Positions 4,148 to 8,892 of a DNA stretch of 8,892 nt are shown here, one piece after another. The DNA is from DATNBT01 sp964579765 (GTDB taxonomy: Bacteria > Acidobacteriota > Vicinamibacteria > Vicinamibacterales > CAVVIG01): NCBI GenBank assembly GCA_964579765.1, contig CAZOIK010000096.1, positions 1 to 8,892 of the forward strand, given 5' to 3'. Positions within the stretch are counted from its first letter, which is position 1. Each line of letters opens with the position of its first letter. Position numbers and translations under genes: made by a program. The notes under the pieces are model-generated. The model saw only the letters and a list, made by a program, of their open reading frames with translations, did not search any database and was not told where the DNA came from.

Positions 4148-6286
4148 ATGGACCGACGATCTTTCATCAAACTCACCGCTGTCACCGGCAGCGCGACGGC
4201 CATTGCGGCCTGCAGTTCGAGCAGCCCCGAGAACGAGCTCATCCGCTTCGTCCCCGACGAAGACCTGACGCCGGGCATCGCCGAGATCAAGAACAGCGTG
4301 TGCCCGGTCTGCCGCGCCGGCTGCGCCACGAACGTCCGCGTCATGCAGGGCGACGCCGAGGTCGTCCGCAACGGCCAGACCGGCGTCATGACGATGAGCC
4401 TGGCGAAGAAGCTCGAAGGCAACCCGACGCACCCGATCAACCAGGGCGCGCTCTGCGCGCGCGGACAGGCGTCGATCCAGATCACGTATCACCCGGATCG
4501 CGTCCGCGAGCCGCTCAAGCTCAAGGGCGCGCGCGGCAGCGGCAGCTACGAGCCGATTTCGTGGGACGCGGCGGTCGCTGAGCTCGTCGCGAAGCTCGAC
4601 GGCCTCGCCAGCCCGCAGGCGCTGGCGGCGCTCGCCCGCCCGGGCGCGAACTCGCGCAACGATCTCCTCGCGCTGTTCCTCGAAAAATTCGGCGGCCAGG
4701 CGCCCGTCACCTACGAGCTCTTCGGCGACGACGTGCTGCGGCGCGCGAACCTTCAGAGCTTCGGCCGCGAACAGGTGCCGACGTTCGACTTCGCCAACGC
4801 GCGGGCGGTCGTCTCGTTCGGCGCCGACTTCCTGGGCACGTGGAACTCCCCCGTCTCGCAGGCCGCCGGCTACGCGCGCATGCGCGGCGGACGGCCGGGC
4901 ATCCGCGGCACGCTCGTGCAGATCGAGCCCCGCATGTCGCTCACCGGCGCGAGCGCCGACGAGTGGATCGCGATCAAGCCGGGCACCGAAGGCGTGCTCG
5001 CGCTCGGCCTGGCGAACCTGCTCGGCGCGAAGAACCTCGCGCAGTACACGCCGGCGGAGGTCGAGAAGCAGACCGGCGTCAAAGCCGCGCGCGTCGAGCG
5101 CCTGGCGGCGACGCTCAAGGATCAGCGGCCCGCGGTCGCCGTCATCGCCGGCGTGCCGCTCGCCTACACCAACGGGCTGTCGCAGGCGCTCGCCGTCAAC
5201 ACCCTCAACATGGCGCTCGGCGCCGTTGACGCCCCCGGCGGTCTGTCGTTCACGCCGCAGGGCGAGCGGACGCCGCCGCCGCGTTCGATGCGGACGCTGG
5301 CGAGCGACATCCTGTCCGGAAAGGGCGCGCCCGTGCAGGCGCTGCTCCTCGACGGCGTCAACCCGGTGCACGCGTCGCCGGCCGCCTGGCGCGTCAAAGA
5401 CGCGCTCGCCCGGATCCCCTACATCGTCAGATTCGGGAGCTTCATCGACGACACGAGCGTGATGGCGGATCTGATCCTGCCGGACAACTCGTTCCTCGAG
5501 TCGTGGGTGGACTCGCGCCCCGAGTCGGGCGCGACGACGGCCATCGTGACGGCCGCCGGCCCGGCGATGAAGCCGCTGCACAACACGCGCGCGACGCCCG
5601 ACGTCCTGCTCGACGTCGCGAAGAAGCTGAAGAAGCCGCTGGCCGGCCTGCCCGACTCGTTCAGCGCGATGGTCCAGGCGTCGGTCGGGAGCGACGACGC
5701 GTGGAGCACGGCGAGCAAGCAGGGATGGGTCGAGGTCAAGAAGCCCGAGGGCAAAGGGCGGAGGGCCGAGGGCAAAGAGGCCGACGCGACGGCGGCGGCG
5801 ACGTTTGACGGCGACGCGGCGCAGTATCCGTTCTACTTCCTGCCGTTCGCGTCGCAGCAGTTCCTCGACGGCTCGACGGCGCACCTGCCGTGGATGCAGG
5901 AGATGCCGGATCCGATGAGCACCGCGATGTGGAGCACGTGGGCGGAGATCAACCCGCAGACGGCGGCGCGGCTCGGCATCGGCGACGGCGACATGATCGA
6001 GATCGCCTCGGCGCACGGGTCGATTCACGCGCCGGCCGTGTTCACGCCCGGCATCGCGCCGGACGCGATCGCGATGCCCGCCGGCCAGGGACACGAGACG
6101 TTCACGCGCTACGCCAGCGGCCGCGGCAGCAACCCGCTCAAGGTGCTGGCCGACGTCGTCGAACCGGAGACCGGCGCGCTGGCCTGGGCCGCGACGCGCG
6201 TGAAGATCGCGCGTGTCAGCGAGGCCAACGGGGAGTTGATTCGATACGGCGGGGCGCTCAGGGAGGCCGAGCCGCATCGAGGTTAG
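4148..6286 (+). CDS. actB1: ActB1: molybdopterin-oxidoreductase-like subunit of ACIII, Tat-exported
   Basis: The product has about 712 residues. It begins MDRRSFIKLTAV, a twin-arginine signal, and the signal ends in a lipobox-like IAAC, so it may be a Tat lipoprotein. Counting from the alternative GTG at 4142, Cys54, Cys57, Cys61 and Cys105 form CX2CX3CX43C, the N-terminal iron-sulfur motif of the molybdopterin family. It is followed by the usual YHPDRVREPLKLKGARG and ISWDAAVAEL segments. Apart from the signal Cys these are the only cysteines in the protein, so no Cys or Sec ligand for molybdenum exists. A C-terminal dinucleotide-binding-like domain starts near INPQTAARLGIGDGD. In classical ACIII this domain is fused to the ferredoxin part as ActB; here it ends before a REP pair. 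ATG 4148 fits the family; GTG 4142 is possible. A heptamer repeat at 5749-5776 adds a charged loop (about residues 535-548). Confidence 0.9.
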   Translation: MDRRSFIKLTAVTGSATAIAACSSSSPENELIRFVPDEDLTPGIAEIKNSVCPVCRAGCATNVRVMQGDAEVVRNGQTGVMTMSLAKKLEGNPTHPINQGALCARGQASIQITYHPDRVREPLKLKGARGSGSYEPISWDAAVAELVAKLDGLASPQALAALARPGANSRNDLLALFLEKFGGQAPVTYELFGDDVLRRANLQSFGREQVPTFDFANARAVVSFGADFLGTWNSPVSQAAGYARMRGGRPGIRGTLVQIEPRMSLTGASADEWIAIKPGTEGVLALGLANLLGAKNLAQYTPAEVEKQTGVKAARVERLAATLKDQRPAVAVIAGVPLAYTNGLSQALAVNTLNMALGAVDAPGGLSFTPQGERTPPPRSMRTLASDILSGKGAPVQALLLDGVNPVHASPAAWRVKDALARIPYIVRFGSFIDDTSVMADLILPDNSFLESWVDSRPESGATTAIVTAAGPAMKPLHNTRATPDVLLDVAKKLKKPLAGLPDSFSAMVQASVGSDDAWSTASKQGWVEVKKPEGKGRRAEGKEADATAAATFDGDAAQYPFYFLPFASQQFLDGSTAHLPWMQEMPDPMSTAMWSTWAEINPQTAARLGIGDGDMIEIASAHGSIHAPAVFTPGIAPDAIAMPAGQGHETFTRYASGRGSNPLKVLADVVEPETGALAWAATRVKIARVSEANGELIRYGGALREAEPHRG
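5747..5777 (+). repeat. In-frame heptamer repeat within actB1
   Basis: Four consecutive 7-base units, GGGCAAA, GGGCGGA, GGGCCGA and GGGCAAA (5749-5776), form a GGGCNNA repeat, so GAGGGCAAAG recurs with a 21-base period (5747 and 5768). It encodes the low-complexity charged stretch EGKGRRAEGKEA. It lies between the central part and the C-terminal molybdopterin-binding-like domain, so it is probably a surface loop. Confidence 0.85.
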
Positions 6287-6289
6287 CGA

Positions 6290-6344
6290 GTAGCGCGGCC
6301 CGTTCAGGGCCGCGTGCCCGGCGACCCTGAACGGGTCGCCCTAC
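6290..6344. repeat. Head-to-head REP-like pair (BIME-like) between actB1 and actB2
   Basis: Left unit: GTAG (6290-6293), C, then hairpin GCGGCCC (6295-6301), loop GTTCA, GGGCCGC (6307-6313). Right unit, inverted: hairpin GGCGACCC (6320-6327), loop TGAAC, GGGTCGCC (6333-6340), then CTAC (6341-6344). The two units are inverse copies, with 18 of the first 20 bases complementary, so the whole 55 bases can also fold as one long stem. The units share the GTAG head and TTCAGG core with the elements at 173 and 2172 but differ in stem sequence, so this is a second REP subfamily. The element starts 4 bases after the actB1 stop. Confidence 0.88.
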
Positions 6345-6361
6345 GAAAAGAGTCTGGAGAT

Positions 6362-7054
6362 ATGGCACATCGCTGGGGGATGGTGGTTGACCTCGATAAA
6401 TGCACGGGCTGCGAAGCCTGCGTCGTCGCCTGCCATGCCGAGAACAACATCGCCACGGCCGGGCCGGAGGAAGCCGCGCGTGAGCGCGCGATGCACTGGA
6501 TCCGGGTGGAGCGCTACTGGGAAGGCGAGTTTCCCGACGCCCGCCTGAAGTTCCGCCCGGTGCTCTGTCAGCAGTGCGACGCGGCGCCGTGCGAGTCGGT
6601 CTGCCCGACCTACGCGAGCCACCACACCGACGAAGGCCTCAACGCGCAGGTCTACAACCGGTGCATCGGCACGCGCTACTGCGCCAACGCGTGCCCGTAC
6701 AACGCGCGGCTCTTCAACTTCTACAACCCGACGTGGGACAAGCCGCTGCAGCTGCAGTTCAACCCCGACGTCTCGCTGCGCGAAGTCGGCGTCATGGAGA
6801 AGTGCACGTTCTGCGTGCAGCGCATCAAGGCCGCCGAGATTAACGCCGAGGCCGAGAAGCGCGAGCTGAAGGACGGCGAGCTCAAGCCGGCCTGCGCGCA
6901 GTCGTGCCCCGCGACGGCGATCGTCTTCGGCGACCTGAACGACCCCGAAAGCAGGGTCTCGCAGCTCTGGGCGTCGGGTCGCGGTGAGAAGCTGCTCGAA
7001 GACGTCGGCACACAGCCCAAGGTCGTCTACCTCAAGCGGCAGGCCGAGGCATGA
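6362..7054 (+). CDS. actB2: ActB2: four-cluster ferredoxin-like subunit of ACIII
   Basis: The 230-residue product belongs to the DmsB/PsrB/NrfC ferredoxin family. Fifteen cysteines fall into four groups: CTGCEACVVAC; CQQCDAAPCESVC; CIGTRYCANAC; and CTFC with the later CAQSC pair. The third group has Thr where a full cluster needs its second Cys, predicting three [4Fe-4S] and one [3Fe-4S] centres. That is the set known for the B2 part of ActB in characterised ACIII. It carries electrons from the quinol site of ActC to the ActA haems. It has no signal peptide and would be exported by the Tat system together with ActB1. ATG 6362 was chosen because AAGAG is 9 nt and GGAGA 1 nt upstream; the frame upstream runs into the REP pair and does not look like protein. 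It overlaps actC by 4 bases (ATGA). Confidence 0.92.
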   Translation: MAHRWGMVVDLDKCTGCEACVVACHAENNIATAGPEEAARERAMHWIRVERYWEGEFPDARLKFRPVLCQQCDAAPCESVCPTYASHHTDEGLNAQVYNRCIGTRYCANACPYNARLFNFYNPTWDKPLQLQFNPDVSLREVGVMEKCTFCVQRIKAAEINAEAEKRELKDGELKPACAQSCPATAIVFGDLNDPESRVSQLWASGRGEKLLEDVGTQPKVVYLKRQAEA

Positions 7055-8406
7055 GCGAATACTCCGCCGCGCTGACCGAAGACCTGCTCCGCCCGATTCT
7101 CAAGACGACGTGGCGATTCTGGACGCTCGCGCTCCTGCTCTTGGGCGTCGTCGCGCTCGGCATCGGCGCGTTCGCCTACCAGGTGTGGAACGGCATCGGC
7201 GTCTGGGGGCTCGACTGGCCGGTCTTCTGGGCCTTCGACATCACCAACTTCGTGTTCTGGATCGGCATCAGCCACGCCGGCACCCTCATCTCGGCGATTC
7301 TGCGTCTCGTCAACGCGGAGTGGCGCCGTCCCGTCACGCGCTGCGCCGAGGTCATCACCGTGTTCGCGCTGCTCATCGGCGCGATGTTCCCGATCGTCCA
7401 CCTCGGACGGCCGTGGCTGTTCTTCTGGCTGACGCCGTATCCGAGCGAGCGCCTGATCTGGCCGAACTTCCGGTCGCCGCTCGTGTGGGACTTCTTCGCG
7501 ATCTCGACGTATCTCACCGGCAGTTCGCTCTTCCTCTATCTGCCGACGATTCCCGACTTCGCCCTCGTGCGCGACAAGACGACCGGACTGCGCCACCGCG
7601 TCTACGCCATCCTGGCGCTCGGCTGGACCGGGACGACCAAGCAGTGGCATCGCCTCGAATCGGCGATGCAGATCATGGCGATCGCGATTGTGCCGGTCGC
7701 GGTCTCGGTGCACACGATCGTGTCGTTCGACTTCTCGATGGCGCCGGTGCCGACCTGGCACTCGACGATCTTCGGCCCCTACTTCGTCGCCGGCGCGATC
7801 TTCAGCGGCATCGCCGCGCTCATCATCGCGATGGCGGGCCTGCGCAAGTTCCTGCACCTCGAGAAATACCTGCACCCGGTGCACTTCGAAAACCTGGGCA
7901 AGCTGCTGCTGATGATGAGCCTGCTCTGGGGCTACTTCGTCTTCGCCGAGCGCCTGACGCACTGGTACGGCAACGAGTTCGCCGAGATGACGGTGTTCTG
8001 GGAAACGCAGCGCCTCAACTACGCGCCGCTGTTCTGGACGATGGTGACGGTGAACTTCATCGTCCCGGTGTTCATCCTCTCGTTCAAGCGGCTGCGGACG
8101 ATCACCGGGTGCGTCGTCGCGTCGTTCGGCGTGGTGATCGGCATGTGGCTCGAGCGCTTCCTCATCATCGTGCCCGCGCTGAGCCACAAGTACCTCGCCT
8201 ATTCGTGGGGACACTATCGTCCCCGGACGCCTGAAATCCTGCTGCTCATCGCGACCTTCGGCGCGATGGTGATGTTCTACGTCCTCTTCTCGAAGATCGT
8301 CCCGATCATCTCGATCTGGGAGATGAAGATCGGCGAGCACCCGAAGCTCGCCCACGAGCATCAGACCAGCGACGAAGCGGCGACGATGTGGAGAACCCAG
8401 CCATGA
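7051..8406 (+). CDS. actC: ActC: NrfD/PsrC-like quinol-oxidising membrane subunit of ACIII
   Basis: The product has 451 residues, the usual length for ActC, with about ten transmembrane helices; the first spans about residues 23-46. Family features include FDITNFVFWIGISHAGT (62-78), IVHLGRPW (115-122), the RSPLVWDFFAISTYLTGSS helix and WGYFVFAERLTHWYGNEF. In characterised ACIII, ActC binds the menaquinol or ubiquinol near its outer face, passes electrons to the nearest ActB cluster, and contains one of the proposed proton paths. The start codon overlaps the actB2 stop and the stop overlaps the actD start, each as ATGA, so translation of the three genes is coupled. The related ActF would be expected downstream of the window. 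A polysulfide-reductase-type PsrC is the main alternative, but PsrC and NrfD proteins are shorter and are not followed by a DUF3341 gene. Confidence 0.93.
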   Translation: MSEYSAALTEDLLRPILKTTWRFWTLALLLLGVVALGIGAFAYQVWNGIGVWGLDWPVFWAFDITNFVFWIGISHAGTLISAILRLVNAEWRRPVTRCAEVITVFALLIGAMFPIVHLGRPWLFFWLTPYPSERLIWPNFRSPLVWDFFAISTYLTGSSLFLYLPTIPDFALVRDKTTGLRHRVYAILALGWTGTTKQWHRLESAMQIMAIAIVPVAVSVHTIVSFDFSMAPVPTWHSTIFGPYFVAGAIFSGIAALIIAMAGLRKFLHLEKYLHPVHFENLGKLLLMMSLLWGYFVFAERLTHWYGNEFAEMTVFWETQRLNYAPLFWTMVTVNFIVPVFILSFKRLRTITGCVVASFGVVIGMWLERFLIIVPALSHKYLAYSWGHYRPRTPEILLLIATFGAMVMFYVLFSKIVPIISIWEMKIGEHPKLAHEHQTSDEAATMWRTQP

Positions 8407-8892
8407 CCGCCATCTACGGGCTGTTCGACAAGCCTGATCAGGCGCAGCGCGCGTACACCGGGCTGAAGCGCGCCGGCATCGCCTCGCGCGACATCACGGT
8501 GGTCTCGGGCGAGCCCTTCGAGGCGTTCGAGTTCAGCCACCGCGATCACTCGATGATCCTCTTCAGGCTGTCGGCGATTGGCGGCGTCATCGGCTTCGTC
8601 TCCGCCGTCGCGCTGGTGGTCGGCACCGAGGTCGCGTGGCCGATCGTCACCGGCGGCATGCCCATCGTCGCGTGGTGGCCGAACCTCGTCATCATCTTCG
8701 AGATGACGATGCTCGGCGCGATCATCACCAACGTCGTCTCGCTGCTCGTGACGGCGAAGCTGCCGAAATTCCGGCGGGCCCTGTACGATCCGGCCATTTC
8801 GGACGGCAAAATCCTCGTCGGCGTACCGGTGGCGGCGGCGAGCGAGGCGGCCATCCGGGACGCGCTCAGCCACAGCGGCGCATCGGCCGTCA
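8403..8892 (+). CDS. actD: ActD (DUF3341) membrane subunit of ACIII, 3' end outside the window
   Basis: The first 163 residues are present and the frame is open at the window end. The start MTAIYGLFDKPDQAQRAYTG, the small alpha/beta N-terminal domain, two hydrophobic helices (about residues 55-75 and 92-116) with a Trp-rich linker (IVAWWPN), and a second small soluble domain starting ILVGVPV are characteristic of DUF3341/ActD. In ACIII structures ActD is an accessory subunit with two transmembrane helices and no cofactor, placed next to ActC. ATG 8403 overlaps the actC stop by 4 bases. The family is usually about 170-190 residues, so little is missing. Its presence is the best single sign that this locus is ACIII rather than a Psr- or Nrf-type complex. 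Confidence 0.93.
   Translation, partial: MTAIYGLFDKPDQAQRAYTGLKRAGIASRDITVVSGEPFEAFEFSHRDHSMILFRLSAIGGVIGFVSAVALVVGTEVAWPIVTGGMPIVAWWPNLVIIFEMTMLGAIITNVVSLLVTAKLPKFRRALYDPAISDGKILVGVPVAAASEAAIRDALSHSGASAV

Noticed and set aside
3518..6277. A 919-codon open frame on the minus strand
   Set aside because: It lies opposite the cytochrome, ActA and ActB1 genes, is dominated by Arg, Ala, Asp and Val with no recognisable domain, and is the usual antisense shadow of GC-rich coding DNA.
6314..6361. N-terminal extension of ActB2 from GTG 6314
   Set aside because: Its codons fall in the REP palindrome; ATG 6362 has ribosome binding site candidates and matches the family N-terminus.
7027..8361. A 444-codon open frame on the minus strand opposite actC
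   Set aside because: It is an Arg/Asp/His/Glu-rich antisense shadow of a membrane protein gene; the plus-strand frame gives a full NrfD/PsrC-like protein.
4148..8892. Polysulfide, tetrathionate or nitrite (Nrf) reductase operon instead of ACIII
   Set aside because: The pentahaem ActA-like protein, the 15-Cys B2 pattern with Thr, the long NrfD-like protein and especially the DUF3341 gene together fit ACIII; ActB1 also has no Cys for molybdenum.

Overview
This GC-rich window looks like the chromosome of an acidobacterium, probably of the Vicinamibacteria type. That placement is an inference from an alternative complex III (ACIII) locus with separate actB1 and actB2 genes, a DUF6152 protein, and dispersed GTAG-headed palindromic repeats. 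No taxonomic marker gene is present.

Left part, minus strand (1-1314): a damaged three-gene metabolic cluster. Read in its own direction it holds a heavily deleted short-chain dehydrogenase pseudogene (974-1314), a DUF2892-SRPBCC protein apparently split by one frameshift (928-662 and 665-198), and the first 40 codons of a zinc-dependent alcohol dehydrogenase that leaves the window at base 1. Just upstream of the alcohol dehydrogenase start lies a heptamer tandem repeat carrying one Shine-Dalgarno-like GGAG per unit, followed by a REP-like palindrome.

Middle part, plus strand (1409-3077): a DUF72 (YecE-like) gene, a REP pair, a monohaem cytochrome c gene with a TAGAAT hexamer almost on its start codon (possibly leaderless), and an overlapping DUF6152 exported protein.

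Right part, plus strand (3060-8892): a promoter and a strong ribosome binding site lead into a compact respiratory operon. Its order is monohaem cytochrome c, ActA-like pentahaem cytochrome, ActB1 (molybdopterin-oxidoreductase-like, Tat signal), ActB2 (four-cluster ferredoxin-like), ActC (NrfD/PsrC-like quinol-binding membrane protein) and ActD (DUF3341, cut by the window end). In ACIII, quinol is oxidised at ActC, electrons pass through the ActB iron-sulfur clusters to the ActA haems and then to a soluble or membrane-bound cytochrome c or an oxidase. The upstream monohaem cytochrome is a natural candidate acceptor. ActE and ActF, if present, lie beyond the window.

Points of note: ActB1 keeps a full four-cysteine iron-sulfur motif that I recall as lost from the corresponding domain of characterised ACIII. 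Two head-to-head REP-like palindromes sit exactly in the actB1/actB2 gap. ActA has one CX3CH haem motif among four CX2CH motifs. I see no wholly new system here; the interest is in this ACIII variant and in the repeat and gene-decay landscape.
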